Positions 19,146 through 28,776 of a stretch of 64,000 bases of DNA are shown here, piece after piece. The translations under genes and the position numbers were made by a program. Each line of letters opens with the position of its first letter. Positions within the stretch are counted from its first letter, which is position 1. Origin of the DNA: Pantoea eucrina. Lineage in GTDB: Bacteria > Pseudomonadota > Gammaproteobacteria > Enterobacterales > Enterobacteriaceae. A model generated the notes under the pieces. That model saw only the letters and a program-made list of their open reading frames with translations. It did no database searches and was not told the origin of the DNA. The stretch lies in contig NZ_MAYN01000008.1 in NCBI RefSeq assembly GCF_001691555.1, positions 390,617-454,616 of the forward strand, given 5' to 3'.

Positions 19146-20318
19146 ATGAAATTACCGATCTACCTGGATTACGCAGCGACTACGCCTGTGGATCCACGGG
19201 TCGCCAGCAGAATGATGCAGTGTCTGACGCTGGATGGCACCTTCGGTAACCCTGCATCCCGTTCCCATCGTTTTGGCTGGCAGGCCGAAGAGGCCGTGGA
19301 TGTTGCCCGCAATCAGGTTGCGGCGCTGGTTAACGCCGACCCGCGTGAAATTGTCTTTACTTCCGGGGCAACCGAAGCGGACAACCTGGCCATTAAAGGG
19401 GCAGCACACGCCCGTCAGGCGCGCGGACGGCATATCATTACCAGCCAGACAGAACATAAAGCGGTACTCGATAGCTGCCAGCAGCTGGCCCGCGAAGGGT
19501 TTGACATTACCTGGCTGACGCCCGGCAGTGACGGCATTGTCACGCCGGCTATGCTGGCTGCCGCGCTGCGCGACGATACCGTGCTGGTGTCGCTGATGCA
19601 CGTCAACAATGAGACGGGCGTCATTCAGGATATTGCGGCGCTGGGCGCGATCTGTCACGCACGTGACATTCTGTTCCACGTCGATGCCACGCAGAGTGTG
19701 GGCAAGCTGGCGCTTGACGTCAGTACGCTGCCGGTAGATCTGATGTCGTTTTCGGCGCATAAGCTCTACGGACCCAAAGGCATCGGTGCCCTCTGGGTGC
19801 GCCGTAATCCGCAGGTAAAAATTGATGCGCAGATGCACGGCGGCGGACATGAGCGCGGTATGCGTTCCGGCACGCTGCCGGTACATCAGATTGTTGGCAT
19901 GGGTGAAGCCTATGCGCTGGCAGGCGAGGTGATGGCTGAGGAGATGGCGCGACTCGCTACGCTGCGTCAGCGACTCTGGCAGGGCATCAGCAGCCAGCTG
20001 AGCGGCGTACAGCTCAACGGTACACTGGCGCACAGCGCGCCAAACATTCTCAACATCAGCTTTGCGCAGGTTGAGGGTGAAACGCTGATTATGGCGCTGA
20101 AAGATCTGGCGCTTTCGTCCGGCTCTGCCTGCACCTCGGCGAGCCTGGAACCTTCGTACGTGCTGCTCGCCATGGGCGTTGAGCCGGAACTGGCCTACAG
20201 TTCGCTGCGCTTTTCGCTCGGACGCTTCACCACGCAGGAGGAGATTGACTACGCCATTGCGCTGGTCAATAAAGCTGTCAGCCGGATGCGGGCCGTTGCC
20301 CCGGCAGCGGCCCGCTGA
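19146..20318 (+). CDS. iscS: Cysteine desulfurase IscS, lacking the C-terminal tail
   Basis: PLP enzyme that takes sulfur from cysteine as a persulfide for tRNA thiolation, thiamine and molybdopterin synthesis, and in E. coli for Fe-S clusters on IscU. 390 residues against 404 in E. coli. Catalytic parts are intact: His104 (TEHKAVLD), PLP Lys206 ([12 protein letters not shown]) and persulfide Cys329 ([17 protein letters not shown]). The protein ends ...[12 protein letters not shown], so the last about 19 residues of E. coli IscS (WEMYKQGVDLNSIEWAHH), which help dock IscU, are missing. The downstream sequence in other frames does not encode them. The next gene is pepB: iscU, iscA, hscBA, fdx and iscX are absent. 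An active enzyme with a lost partner is likely. Confidence 0.93.
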   Translation: MKLPIYLDYAATTPVDPRVASRMMQCLTLDGTFGNPASRSHRFGWQAEEAVDVARNQVAALVNADPREIVFTSGATEADNLAIKGAAHARQARGRHIITSQTEHKAVLDSCQQLAREGFDITWLTPGSDGIVTPAMLAAALRDDTVLVSLMHVNNETGVIQDIAALGAICHARDILFHVDATQSVGKLALDVSTLPVDLMSFSAHKLYGPKGIGALWVRRNPQVKIDAQMHGGGHERGMRSGTLPVHQIVGMGEAYALAGEVMAEEMARLATLRQRLWQGISSQLSGVQLNGTLAHSAPNILNISFAQVEGETLIMALKDLALSSGSACTSASLEPSYVLLAMGVEPELAYSSLRFSLGRFTTQEEIDYAIALVNKAVSRMRAVAPAAAR

Positions 20319-20379
20319 TCCATGCCACTCTGCGCCGGTCTGGCGCGGAAATGAGACCAAACGTAAACGGAGCGACGCG

Positions 20380-21666
20380 ATGACAACACAACCGATGAAT
20401 ATTACGCTTAGCGCTCAGCCCGCTGATGCGCGCTGGGGCGAAAAAGCGCTGCTAAGCAGCACTGAGAGTGGTATGACGCTGCACCTCACGGGCACCGATG
20501 CTCTGCTGACGATTCAGCGTGCGGCGCGCAAGCTCGACAGCCAGGGGATCCGCCACGTCGCGTTGTGCGGTGACGACTGGGATCTGGAGAAGTGCTGGGC
20601 ATTCTGGCAGGGCTATCGCAGCCCGAAAGGACAGCGTCAGGTTGAATGGCCGCCGCTCAGCGAGAACGATCGTGCTGAGTTCGATCGGCGCTTGCAGATT
20701 GTAGACTGGGTGCGCGATACCATTAACCTGCCCGCGGAAGACCTGAGTCCGGAGCAGCTGGCGCACAGCGCTATCGATCTGATCAGAGAAGCAGGCGGCG
20801 ATGCCGTCAGCTATCGCATTACCAAAGGTGAAGATCTGCGTGAGCAGGGGTACAGCGGGATCCACACCGTAGGCCGCGGCTCATCGCGCGCGCCGGTGCT
20901 GCTGACGCTTGACTTTAACCCGACCGGTGACGCAGATGCGCCGGTTTACGCCTGTCTGGTCGGTAAAGGGATCACCTTTGATACCGGCGGCTACAGCCTG
21001 AAGCAGAGCGCCTTTATGGACTCCATGAAGTCCGATATGGGCGGTGCAGCGACCGTTACCGGCGCACTGGCGCTGGCGATTGCCCGCGGGCTGACGAAGC
21101 GCGTAAAACTCTATCTCTGCTGCGCCGATAACATGGTCAGCGGCAATGCGTTTCGTCTCGGCGACATTATCCGCTATCGCAATGGTAAAACCGTTGAAGT
21201 GATGAATACCGATGCCGAAGGGCGTCTGGTGCTGGCAGATGGCCTGATTGACGCCAGTGCGCAGCAGCCGGAACTGCTGATTGATGCTGCCACGCTGACC
21301 GGTGCCGCCAAAACGGCACTCGGCAACGACTATCACGCGCTGTTTACCTTCGATGACGTACTGGCTGAGTCGCTGCTGGGCAGCGCCACTGGCGAAAACG
21401 AGGCGTTCTGGCGTCTGCCGCTGGCGGAGTTCCATCGCAGCCATCTGCCGTCAAATTTTGCCGATCTCAACAACATCGCCAGCCCGGCTCACGCCGCCGG
21501 TGCCAGCAGCGCGGCAGCGTTCCTCTCATGGTTTGTTGAAAAATATCAGCAAGGCTGGCTGCATATCGACTGCTCCGCAACCTATCGCAAAAGCGCGGTG
21601 GATCAGTGGTCAGCGGGCGCAACCGGACTCGGCGTGCGCACGCTTGCCAACCTGTTACTGAAATAA
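20380..21666 (+). CDS. pepB: Aminopeptidase B (PepB)
   Basis: Leucyl-aminopeptidase family (M17), cytoplasmic, releases N-terminal residues from peptides; hexameric, with two metals. 428 residues from ATG 20380 (E. coli 427); the frame is open further upstream inside iscS without homology. Motifs: [15 protein letters not shown] with a metal Lys/Asp, and [14 protein letters not shown], the M17 signature. It lies 61 bp after iscS, the position pepB holds at the end of the isc cluster in E. coli, so it is probably co-transcribed with iscS. Confidence 0.95.
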   Translation: MTTQPMNITLSAQPADARWGEKALLSSTESGMTLHLTGTDALLTIQRAARKLDSQGIRHVALCGDDWDLEKCWAFWQGYRSPKGQRQVEWPPLSENDRAEFDRRLQIVDWVRDTINLPAEDLSPEQLAHSAIDLIREAGGDAVSYRITKGEDLREQGYSGIHTVGRGSSRAPVLLTLDFNPTGDADAPVYACLVGKGITFDTGGYSLKQSAFMDSMKSDMGGAATVTGALALAIARGLTKRVKLYLCCADNMVSGNAFRLGDIIRYRNGKTVEVMNTDAEGRLVLADGLIDASAQQPELLIDAATLTGAAKTALGNDYHALFTFDDVLAESLLGSATGENEAFWRLPLAEFHRSHLPSNFADLNNIASPAHAAGASSAAAFLSWFVEKYQQGWLHIDCSATYRKSAVDQWSAGATGLGVRTLANLLLK

Positions 21667-21673
21667 TCCCGCC

Positions 21674-21703
21674 CCGGGCAGGCTCTCTCCTGCCCGCTTT
21701 TTT
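21674..21703 (+). terminator. Terminator after pepB
   Basis: GGGCAGG and CCTGCCC around a six-base loop, followed by GC and a T run; it lies just before the sseB start. Confidence 0.85.
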
Positions 21704-21717
21704 GGAATGAAACACGC

Positions 21718-22485
21718 ATGAGTAATCGTCTTGAAGAGGTGCTGAAGCTGGCCGCCACCGAGCCGGCGCATCGCCCGGAGTTTTTTCAGCTGCTGCTGGC
21801 TGCGGATGTCTGGGTGCCAGGTGAAAGCCCGGCTGAACAGTTTAATGCGACTTCGCCCGTCGAGTTACAGCACTGGGAGAAAGAGGGAGGCGGCAGCGTG
21901 ATCCCGTTCTTCAGCTCTGAGGCGGCGATGCGCGAGGCGATAGCGGATGAGCAGCCGTGGCTGCGCCTGCCGGCGCGTACGCTGTTTGAGATGACGCTGG
22001 GTGAAACGCTGTTTCTGAACCCGAAATTACCGGCCGGTAAAGAGTTTACTCCCGGTGAGATCGCGCATCTGCTGGGTGAAGAGGGGAGTGCGCTGAGCCA
22101 GCAAACCGTGCTGGAGGGCGGTCACGCGCTGCTGTTATCTGAAGTGGCTGAACCGCCGGCACAGATGATCGACTCACTGACCCGGCTGTTTGCTAAATAT
22201 AAGCAGGTACGCCGCGCCTATATTGCCAGCCTGCGGGAAAGCATGACGGAGGCGCCCAATCTGCTGATTGGTATTGAAGCTGACAGTGATATTGATGAGA
22301 TAATTCAGGCAGCAGGCAGCGTGGCAACCGATACGCTGGCTGATGATGCGCCCATTGATATCTGTGAAGTGGATGCCGGACAGCAGGGCGTCAGCCACTT
22401 TTTTACCGCACATATCACCCCGTTCTATGAGCGGCGCTGGGGCAGCTTTTTGCGTGATTTCAAAGGCAGCCAGCGCATCATTTAA
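21718..22485 (+). CDS. sseB: Enhanced serine sensitivity protein SseB
   Basis: Cytoplasmic protein whose overproduction in E. coli alters serine sensitivity; its biochemical role is unknown. 255 residues (E. coli 258). It has an N-terminal SseB domain (about 10-130, with FFQLLLAADVWVPG and SVIPFFSSEAAM) and a C-terminal domain (about 140-250) ending HITPFYERRWGSFLRDFKGS. It is convergent with sseA; the gap between them carries palindromic repeats. Confidence 0.93.
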   Translation: MSNRLEEVLKLAATEPAHRPEFFQLLLAADVWVPGESPAEQFNATSPVELQHWEKEGGGSVIPFFSSEAAMREAIADEQPWLRLPARTLFEMTLGETLFLNPKLPAGKEFTPGEIAHLLGEEGSALSQQTVLEGGHALLLSEVAEPPAQMIDSLTRLFAKYKQVRRAYIASLRESMTEAPNLLIGIEADSDIDEIIQAAGSVATDTLADDAPIDICEVDAGQQGVSHFFTAHITPFYERRWGSFLRDFKGSQRII

Positions 22486-22520
22486 CTATCGCATGCTGAT
22501 GCATATGGCTCCCGTGCCGC

Positions 22521-22714
22521 ACGTAACACGGGGCGCATTAATGCGTATGGCTCTGAAATCACACGTAACACGGGGCGCATTAATGCGCCCCCTACGGGGG
22601 ATGGGTGCAAAATCTTCTGTAGGGGCGCCATTCATGGCGCCCTGGTTTCAGGCGGGTACGCAGTACGCATCAGGTGCGAAATCCCCCACAGGGGCGCCAT
22701 TCATGGCACCCTGG
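22521..22714. repeat. Palindromic repeat cluster between sseB and sseA
   Basis: Two copies of ACGTAACACGGGGCGCATTA, each continuing ATGCG, start at 22521 and 22563 (42 bp apart); the second runs into GCCCCCTACGGGGG. Two copies of GGGGCGCCATTCATGGC follow at 22622 and 22691 (69 bp apart), each leading into a CCTGG-TTCAGG segment. All cores are near-perfect palindromes able to fold as hairpins. The GGGGCGCATTAATGCGCCCC core also occurs in the array at 54413-54868. It is a REP-like intergenic family lying between convergent genes, and may terminate or protect both mRNAs. Confidence 0.85.
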
Positions 22715-22728
22715 CTTCAGGCAGGTGA

Positions 22729-23577
22729 CTATTTTTCGATCGGTAAATCGTCGCGGCTGCCCCATTCACCCCAGGAGCCGTCATACAGCGTTGCATCACG
22801 CACGCCCAGCGCCGTCAGTGCCAGAATCAGGACTACCGCCGTTACGCCCGAGCCGCAGCTGGCAACAATGGGCCGGTCCAGCGCCACTCCTGCCTGAGCA
22901 AACTGCTGGCGCAGTTCAGCATCGGGTTTCAGCGCGCCGTTTTCCACCAGACTGTTCCACGGCAGATTACGGCTGTGCGGAATATGTCCGCGCAGCAGGC
23001 CGGGGCGCGGCTCATCTACCTCAGCGTTAAAGCGGTTTGCCGCGCGCGCGTCTACAATCTGCGCGCCTCCCTCATGGCTGAGCAGCAGCACATCGTTCAG
23101 TCGTTTCACCTGGCTGCTGTCCATGTGTGCCGTAAAGTCTCCTTCCGGCAGCGTTACCGGACCCTCTGCCGTAGCGAAACCTGCGGCTTTCCAGCCCTGC
23201 TGGCCGCCTGCCAGAATGGAAACCCGTTCGCAACCAAAAGTACGCAGCATCCACCAGGCGCGTGGGGCAGAGAAGAGGTTACCCTCGTCATACACAATCA
23301 GGTGCTTATCCTGCACCACGCCCAGTTCGCGCATTGCGACGGCAAAACTTTCAGGACGGGGCATCATATGCGGGTAAGGACTGGTGTGATCGGAAAGCGC
23401 TTCAATATTAAAGAAAGCTGCCTGCGGCAGGTGACTGGCCAGATACTCTGCGGTGATATCGCGCACTGCATCCTGACCCGGCGGAACCATACGCGCATCC
23501 AGCACCTGGACTTCTTCATCACCGCAGTGCTCATGCAGCCACTCAGCAGATACAAACAGGGGAGCCGTCATTGCCAT
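22729..23577 (-). CDS. sseA: 3-mercaptopyruvate sulfurtransferase
   Basis: Two-domain rhodanese that moves sulfur from 3-mercaptopyruvate to thiol acceptors. 282 residues. The N-terminal rhodanese domain is inactive and helps structure; the C-terminal one carries the persulfide Cys241 in CGSGVTA, the MST-type loop rather than the thiosulfate-type CRxGx[RT]. RGHIPHSRNLPW and YDGSWGEWGSR are conserved. With IscS it is one of two sulfur-mobilising enzymes in this region. Confidence 0.95.
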   Translation of the reverse strand: MAMTAPLFVSAEWLHEHCGDEEVQVLDARMVPPGQDAVRDITAEYLASHLPQAAFFNIEALSDHTSPYPHMMPRPESFAVAMRELGVVQDKHLIVYDEGNLFSAPRAWWMLRTFGCERVSILAGGQQGWKAAGFATAEGPVTLPEGDFTAHMDSSQVKRLNDVLLLSHEGGAQIVDARAANRFNAEVDEPRPGLLRGHIPHSRNLPWNSLVENGALKPDAELRQQFAQAGVALDRPIVASCGSGVTAVVLILALTALGVRDATLYDGSWGEWGSRDDLPIEK

Positions 23578-23898
23578 CTTCTCTCTTATCGGGGAAAAAG
23601 CCAGTCTCCGGGAATGTGCAGGCTATCTCAAGCCCGTAATGGCGAAAGTGAGCACCTCAGGATGAAATTACGCCACATAGTCTGCTGCCTGTGTCGGGTC
23701 TGTGCCACACGCGGCTAAACCATGGCAGAACGCCAGACCGGCGCATTACTGTGCGGCCTGCACCAGCAAAAAGTAATTATTTTCAATAATTCCACCAATC
23801 ACTCATAGGCAACACGCGTCGATCTCCCTATAATCGGCGCGTTTTTCTTACCGGGAGAGGGTTCCCGGTTTATTCAGGATGCTAATTCAGAGGTAATC
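23578..23898. other. sseA-ndk intergenic region with ndk promoter
   Basis: 321 bp. In E. coli yfhM (alpha-2-macroglobulin) and pbpC lie here; no trace of either is seen. A TATAAT box at 23829-23834 is the likely ndk -10 (no convincing -35), and GAGGT lies upstream of the ndk ATG. No small gene is supported. Confidence 0.6.
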
Positions 23899-24330
23899 AT
23901 GGCAATCGAACGTACTTTCTCCATCATCAAACCAAACGCCGTTGCTAAGAACGTTATCGGTGCTATCTACAACCGTTTTGAGAGCGCGGGCTTCAAAATC
24001 GTTGGCGCAAAAATGCTGCACCTGACCAAAGAGCAGGCTGAAGGCTTCTATGCTGAGCACAAAGGCCGTCCATTCTTTGATGGTCTGGTTGAGTTCATGA
24101 CCTCTGGCCCGGTAGTGGTTTCTGTTCTGGAAGGCGAAAATGCCGTTCAGCGTCACCGTGACCTGATGGGTGCGACCAACCCGGATAACGCACTGGCAGG
24201 CACCCTGCGTGCAGATTACGCAGACAGCTTCACCGAAAACGCGACCCACGGTTCTGACTCTGCAGAGTCTGCTGCCCGTGAAATCGCTTACTTCTTCGCT
24301 GAAAACGAAGTCTGCGCGCGCACCCGCTAA
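23899..24330 (+). CDS. ndk: Nucleoside diphosphate kinase
   Basis: Moves the gamma-phosphate of ATP to other (d)NDPs through a phospho-histidine. 143 residues, as in E. coli. The active His117 is in NATHGSDS, and the nucleotide site [11 protein letters not shown] is intact. Monocistronic, with a TATAAT promoter upstream and a hairpin terminator downstream. Confidence 0.97.
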   Translation: MAIERTFSIIKPNAVAKNVIGAIYNRFESAGFKIVGAKMLHLTKEQAEGFYAEHKGRPFFDGLVEFMTSGPVVVSVLEGENAVQRHRDLMGATNPDNALAGTLRADYADSFTENATHGSDSAESAAREIAYFFAENEVCARTR

Positions 24331-24425
24331 GTGCATTGCAGCTGAAGCGGACAGGGGAGTTTACACCTTTTACCTCGGCGTAAAACGGTTACCCTGGCAT
24401 CGTGCTGCAGTTATAGTACAATAAT

Positions 24426-24466
24426 GCGCCCCTGCTGAGCCTGGCTTAGCCGGGGCGCTGTTTTTT
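24426..24466 (+). terminator. Terminator downstream of ndk
   Basis: GCGCCCC and GGGGCGC pair, with an inner GCTGAGCC/GGCTTAGC stem, followed by TGTTTTTT. It lies 96 bp after ndk and 52 bp before rlmN, so it isolates rlmN unless read-through occurs. Confidence 0.75.
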
Positions 24467-24517
24467 CTTCTTTCCTAACCAGAGCCGTAACGTGTAACAA
24501 CGAGGCCAGAGATTATT

Positions 24518-25687
24518 ATGTCCGAACAGATTGTGACGCCAGCTGCCGCGTCTCCCGCCGTGGTTTCTCCTAAAAACGAAAAAATTAATCTGCTTGATCT
24601 GAACCGCCAGCAGATGCGCGAATTTTTTATCGAAATGGGCGAGAAGCCGTTCCGTGCCGATCAGGTCATGAAGTGGATTTACCACTACTGCTGCGACGAT
24701 TTCGAGCAGATGACGGATATCAACAAAGTGCTGCGCGGCAAGCTGATGCAGCGCGCAGAGATCCGCGCGCCGGAAGTAGCGGAAGAGATGCGCTCCAGCG
24801 ACGGCACCATTAAATGGGCGATTCGCGTAGGCGATCAGCTGGTGGAGACGGTCTATATTCCGGAAGCGGAGCGCGCCACGCTATGCGTCTCCTCTCAGGT
24901 GGGCTGTGCGCTGGAGTGCAAATTCTGCTCCACGGCGCAGCAGGGTTTTAACCGCAACCTGCGCGTTTCCGAAATTATTGGTCAGGTGTGGCGCGCGGCC
25001 AAAATTATTGGCGCCGCGAAAGTGACCGGCCAGCGTCCCATTACCAACGTGGTAATGATGGGCATGGGTGAGCCGCTGCTCAACCTGAACAACGTCGTGC
25101 CGGCGATGGATATTATGCTGGATGATTTCGGCTTTGGCCTCTCCAAACGTCGCGTCACGCTCTCAACTTCAGGCGTTGTACCCGCGCTGGATAAGCTTGG
25201 CGATATGATCGACGTGGCGCTGGCGATCTCGCTGCACGCTCCAAACGATACGATCCGTGATGAGATCGTGCCGATCAACAAAAAGTACAACATTGAAACC
25301 TTCCTGGCCGCGGTGAAGCGCTATATCGGCAAATCGAATGCGAATCAGGGCCGCGTGACCATTGAGTATGTGATGCTGGATCATATCAATGACAGCACTG
25401 ACAATGCGCATGAGCTGGCAGCGCTGCTGAAGGAGACACCCTGCAAGATCAACCTGATCCCATGGAACCCCTTCCCGGGCGCACCGTATGGCCGCAGCTC
25501 CAACAGCCGTATCGATCGCTTCTCCAAAGTGCTGATGGATTATGGCTTTACCACCATTGTGCGTAAAACCCGTGGTGATGACATTGATGCTGCCTGCGGT
25601 CAGCTGGCGGGCGATGTGATCGACCGTACCAAGCGTACGCTGCGTAAAAAGATGGCAGGTGACGCTATCTCTGTGAAGGCGATCTGA
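24518..25687 (+). CDS. rlmN: Dual-specificity rRNA/tRNA adenine-C2 methyltransferase RlmN
   Basis: Radical-SAM enzyme that methylates C2 of A2503 in 23S rRNA and A37 of some tRNAs. 389 residues (E. coli 384). The [4Fe-4S] ligands are Cys130, Cys134 and Cys137 (CALECKFC). The methyl-carrying Cys near the C-terminus lies in [22 protein letters not shown] is the SAM-binding segment. The N-terminal extension is slightly longer and Ala/Pro-rich. It starts a likely rlmN-pilW-rodZ-ispG operon. Confidence 0.96.
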   Translation: MSEQIVTPAAASPAVVSPKNEKINLLDLNRQQMREFFIEMGEKPFRADQVMKWIYHYCCDDFEQMTDINKVLRGKLMQRAEIRAPEVAEEMRSSDGTIKWAIRVGDQLVETVYIPEAERATLCVSSQVGCALECKFCSTAQQGFNRNLRVSEIIGQVWRAAKIIGAAKVTGQRPITNVVMMGMGEPLLNLNNVVPAMDIMLDDFGFGLSKRRVTLSTSGVVPALDKLGDMIDVALAISLHAPNDTIRDEIVPINKKYNIETFLAAVKRYIGKSNANQGRVTIEYVMLDHINDSTDNAHELAALLKETPCKINLIPWNPFPGAPYGRSSNSRIDRFSKVLMDYGFTTIVRKTRGDDIDAACGQLAGDVIDRTKRTLRKKMAGDAISVKAI

Positions 25688-25759
25688 AACTGCACGTCCG
25701 CAGATTCGCTGCGGGCGTAATGCATGGCACTCTCCCGGTTTATTCGCAGGGAGAGCGCT

Positions 25760-26494
25760 ATGTTAAAAGGATTAGGGATTGCCGTGGTGGCTGGCTTTGT
25801 TGTAACCGGGTGTGTCACTGGCTCGCCATCGCATCGCGCAGCGGATATTCGTCTGCAGCTGGGACTGCACTATCTGGCGGCGAACAATTTAGCCGCTGCT
25901 GAACGCAATCTGCTGCAGGCGCAGCGCGTTGCTCCTGAGGATTACCGCGTGCCCCTGGCGCTGGCGCGGGTCGCTCAGGCGCAGCAGAATAGTGTACAGA
26001 CACGCCGGTACTACCAGCGGGCACAACAGTTAGCGCCCGCTAATGGTTATGTCGCTAACAATTACGGTGCGTTTCTCTGCGGATTAGGGCAGTATGGCGA
26101 AGCGCATCAACAGTTTAAGCTGGCAAATGCGGCACCAGAGAGCGATGCCCGTCAGGATGTCCTTCTGATTTCAGGCTATTGTTATCTGCAGGCGGGCAAC
26201 GAGGCCGCCGGGCGCAAACTGCTGCTGCAGGCGCTGGAAACCGCACCTGAGCAGGGAAACTGGCTGCTGGAGGAGGGTGAACGGCAGCTGATGCAGCCGG
26301 CAGGAAACAGGCTTTCCGTGCTTTTAGAACTCTACCATCAGCGTCTGCCCGCAACGGCAGAGAGCCTGTGGTTACAGATACGTTTCGCCGCGCAACAGGG
26401 AAACGCTGCTGACGTTACACGTTATGGCGACCGGTTGGCGCGAAGTTTTCCACAATCGATACAGTACCAGCGTTATTTAGCTAATGAATACTGA
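25760..26494 (+). CDS. pilW: Type IV pilus biogenesis/stability lipoprotein PilW
   Basis: TPR lipoprotein of the PilF/PilW family, an outer-membrane pilotin for secretin assembly where type IV pili are made. 244 residues from ATG 25760 (GGGAGA just upstream). Lipobox VVTGC at about residues 13-17, then about five TPR-like repeats ([44 protein letters not shown], ...). E. coli lacks a gene here; it is present between rlmN and rodZ in several other enterobacteria. The 3' end overlaps rodZ by 11 bp. No other pilus genes are in the window. Confidence 0.82.
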   Translation: MLKGLGIAVVAGFVVTGCVTGSPSHRAADIRLQLGLHYLAANNLAAAERNLLQAQRVAPEDYRVPLALARVAQAQQNSVQTRRYYQRAQQLAPANGYVANNYGAFLCGLGQYGEAHQQFKLANAAPESDARQDVLLISGYCYLQAGNEAAGRKLLLQALETAPEQGNWLLEEGERQLMQPAGNRLSVLLELYHQRLPATAESLWLQIRFAAQQGNAADVTRYGDRLARSFPQSIQYQRYLANEY

Positions 26495-27509
26495 AGCCAC
26501 TCAAGAAAACTCTGCAGTACATTCCACAGGTGAACGCCTGCGTCTGGCCCGTGAGCAGATGGGGCTGACGCAGCAAAACGTCGCTGAGCGCCTGTGCCTG
26601 AAACTTTCCACCGTGCGGGACATTGAAGAGGATAAGTCGCCGGCCGATCTCGCGTCGACTTTTCTGCGCGGTTACATTCGTTCCTACGCCCGTCTGGTTC
26701 ATGTACCGGAAGACGATCTGCTGCCGATGATGGCGAAGCAGGCACCGGTGCGCGCAGCTAAAATTGCGCCGATGCAGAGCTTCTCGCTGGGCAAGCGCCG
26801 CAAAAAGCGCGATGGCTGGCTGATGATCTTTACCTGGCTGGTGGCGTTTGTTGTTATCGGCCTGACCGGCGCCTGGTGGTGGCAGAATCATAAGGCCTCA
26901 CAGGACGATCTGGTCTCGATGGCCGATCAGAACGGCAGCAGCGACAGTGGTCAGTCTATCCCGCTGGGCGATACCAGCACGGATAGCATGAGTGACAGCG
27001 ACACCAATGCCGCGGGCACGCCGGTTGATAACGGAGCAGGGGCAGTGACGTCCCAGAGCAGCAGCACCGCAGGCAGCGCGGATAACAGCGCTAGCGCGCC
27101 GGCGGCCTCTTCTGCCGCCGCGGGCGACAACGCGGTGGTGTCTCCGTCGCAGGCGCCGGTTGATAACACGCCGCCAGCGGCCACCTCGCCGGCACCGGCC
27201 AATAGCGTTGCGGCCGGCAGCATGCCAACGGCGAATGCTGCTGTCAGCCAGCCCGCAGGCGATCCCAATGCTGTCGTCATGAATTTCAAAGCCGACTGCT
27301 GGCTGGAAGTCAGCGATGCAACCGGCAAAAAACTGTTCAGCGGGATACAGCGCAGCGGCGGCAAGCTCAGCCTCTCCGGCACACCTCCGTATCGTCTGAA
27401 AATTGGCGCACCGCGCGCGGTTGACGTGCAATATCAGAATCAGCCCGTTGATTTAAGTCGTTTTATCCGTAATAACCAGGTTGCCCGTCTGACGCTGGGT
27501 GCGCAATAA
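26484..27509 (+). CDS. rodZ: Cytoskeletal protein RodZ
   Basis: Bitopic inner-membrane protein that links MreB to the elongation complex and sets rod shape. 341 residues (E. coli 337). Cytoplasmic HTH (about 17-80, [22 protein letters not shown]), juxtamembrane basic stretch [11 protein letters not shown] about 112-132, a low-complexity Ser/Ala/Pro/Thr periplasmic linker about 140-255, and a C-terminal beta domain (DUF4115; [22 protein letters not shown]). It overlaps pilW by 11 bp and is followed by ispG. Confidence 0.95.
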   Translation: MNTEATQENSAVHSTGERLRLAREQMGLTQQNVAERLCLKLSTVRDIEEDKSPADLASTFLRGYIRSYARLVHVPEDDLLPMMAKQAPVRAAKIAPMQSFSLGKRRKKRDGWLMIFTWLVAFVVIGLTGAWWWQNHKASQDDLVSMADQNGSSDSGQSIPLGDTSTDSMSDSDTNAAGTPVDNGAGAVTSQSSSTAGSADNSASAPAASSAAAGDNAVVSPSQAPVDNTPPAATSPAPANSVAAGSMPTANAAVSQPAGDPNAVVMNFKADCWLEVSDATGKKLFSGIQRSGGKLSLSGTPPYRLKIGAPRAVDVQYQNQPVDLSRFIRNNQVARLTLGAQ

Positions 27510-27547
27510 CGCGCAGCGCGCTTTCCGGGGAATTGTGGAGAGAAAAT

Positions 27548-28669
27548 ATGCATAACGAAGCACCCATTATCCGTCGCAAATCAACGCGTATTTACGTCGG
27601 CAAGGTGCCAGTCGGCGATGGTGCACCCATCGCCGTTCAGTCCATGACCAACACCCGCACCACCGACGTGGAAGCCACGGTTAACCAGATCCGCGCGCTG
27701 GAGCGTGTGGGTGTGGATATCGTACGCGTCTCGGTGCCAACTATGGACGCGGCGGAAGCCTTTAAACTGATTAAGCAACAGGTCAACGTGCCGCTGGTAG
27801 CGGATATTCACTTTGACTACCGTATCGCCCTCAAAGTGGCAGAATATGGCGTCGACTGCCTGCGTATCAATCCGGGCAACATCGGCAACAACGAACGTAT
27901 TCGTCAGGTAGTGGACTGCGCTCGCCACTATAACATCCCGATTCGTATCGGGGTGAATGCCGGTTCGCTGGAGAAAGATCTGCAGGAAAAGTATGGCGAA
28001 CCCACGCCGCAGGCGCTGCTGGAATCCGCTATGCGCCATGTCGATCATCTTGATCGCCTGAACTTTGATCAGTTCAAAGTCAGCGTTAAAGCCTCTGACG
28101 TATTTCTGGCCGTAGAGTCTTACCGCCTGCTGGCGAAAGCGATTGATCAGCCACTGCATCTCGGGATCACCGAAGCGGGCGGCGCGCGTGCCGGCGCGGT
28201 GAAATCGGCCATCGGCCTCGGTCTGCTGCTGGCAGAAGGTATCGGTGACACGCTGCGTATTTCACTCGCGGCCGATCCGGTAGAAGAGGTGAAGGTTGGC
28301 TACGACATCCTGAAATCGCTGCGTATCCGTGCGCGCGGGATCAACTTTATCGCCTGTCCGACCTGTTCACGTCAGGAGTTTGACGTGATCGGTACCGTAA
28401 ACGCACTGGAAGAACGGCTGGAAGATATTATTACGCCGATGGACGTCTCCATTATTGGCTGCGTGGTCAACGGTCCGGGCGAAGCGACCGTGTCGACGCT
28501 GGGCGTCACCGGTGGCAGCAAGAAAAGCGGTTTCTATGAAGATGGCGTTCGTCAGCGCGATCGTCTCGACAACGATGACATGATCGATCAGCTGGAAGCG
28601 CGCATTCGGGCCAAGGCATCCATGCTGGATGAGAGCCGCCGCATCAGCGTGCAGCAGCTGGAAAAATAA
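27548..28669 (+). CDS. ispG: 4-hydroxy-3-methylbut-2-en-1-yl diphosphate synthase
   Basis: [4Fe-4S] reductive dehydratase of the MEP isoprenoid pathway (MEcPP to HMBPP). 373 residues from ATG 27548 ([20 protein letters not shown]); an in-frame ATG at 27533 adds five unmatched residues. TIM barrel about 1-260, then the cluster domain with ligands in [20 protein letters not shown] and the following Glu. The Fe-S cofactor must come from a non-ISC source if the ISC genes are truly missing from this genome. A terminator separates it from hisS. Confidence 0.96.
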   Translation: MHNEAPIIRRKSTRIYVGKVPVGDGAPIAVQSMTNTRTTDVEATVNQIRALERVGVDIVRVSVPTMDAAEAFKLIKQQVNVPLVADIHFDYRIALKVAEYGVDCLRINPGNIGNNERIRQVVDCARHYNIPIRIGVNAGSLEKDLQEKYGEPTPQALLESAMRHVDHLDRLNFDQFKVSVKASDVFLAVESYRLLAKAIDQPLHLGITEAGGARAGAVKSAIGLGLLLAEGIGDTLRISLAADPVEEVKVGYDILKSLRIRARGINFIACPTCSRQEFDVIGTVNALEERLEDIITPMDVSIIGCVVNGPGEATVSTLGVTGGSKKSGFYEDGVRQRDRLDNDDMIDQLEARIRAKASMLDESRRISVQQLEK

Positions 28670-28708
28670 TCAGGCGGTACGCGCCCGGCGCGTACCAGTT
28701 TATGAATG

Positions 28709-28758
28709 AACCTGTGCGGTTTCATCCTCATAAGGTATGATGCCGGACAGGTTTTTTT
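28709..28758 (+). terminator. Terminator between ispG and hisS
   Basis: AACCTGTGCGG and CCGGACAGGTT form an 11-bp stem with one mismatch around a long AT-containing loop, followed by seven T residues, 18 bp before the hisS GTG. The TATGAT in the loop could be a hisS -10, so the element may both end ispG and start hisS transcription. Confidence 0.65.
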
Positions 28759-28776
28759 GTATTAAGAGATTTTAAC

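Noticed and set aside
20319..20379. Frameshifted remnant of the IscS tail or of iscU after the iscS stop
   Set aside because: The other frames of this 61-bp gap do not encode WEMYKQG-like or IscU-like sequence; the gap simply leads to pepB.
22486..22728. E. coli sRNA gene ryfA, which lies between sseB and sseA
   Set aside because: The gap here is made of different palindromic repeats, with no recognisable match.
22343..22897. 184-residue open frame spanning the sseB end and the sseA end
   Set aside because: It runs through the palindromic repeats and overlaps two well supported genes in other frames; its internal peptide repeats mirror the DNA repeats.
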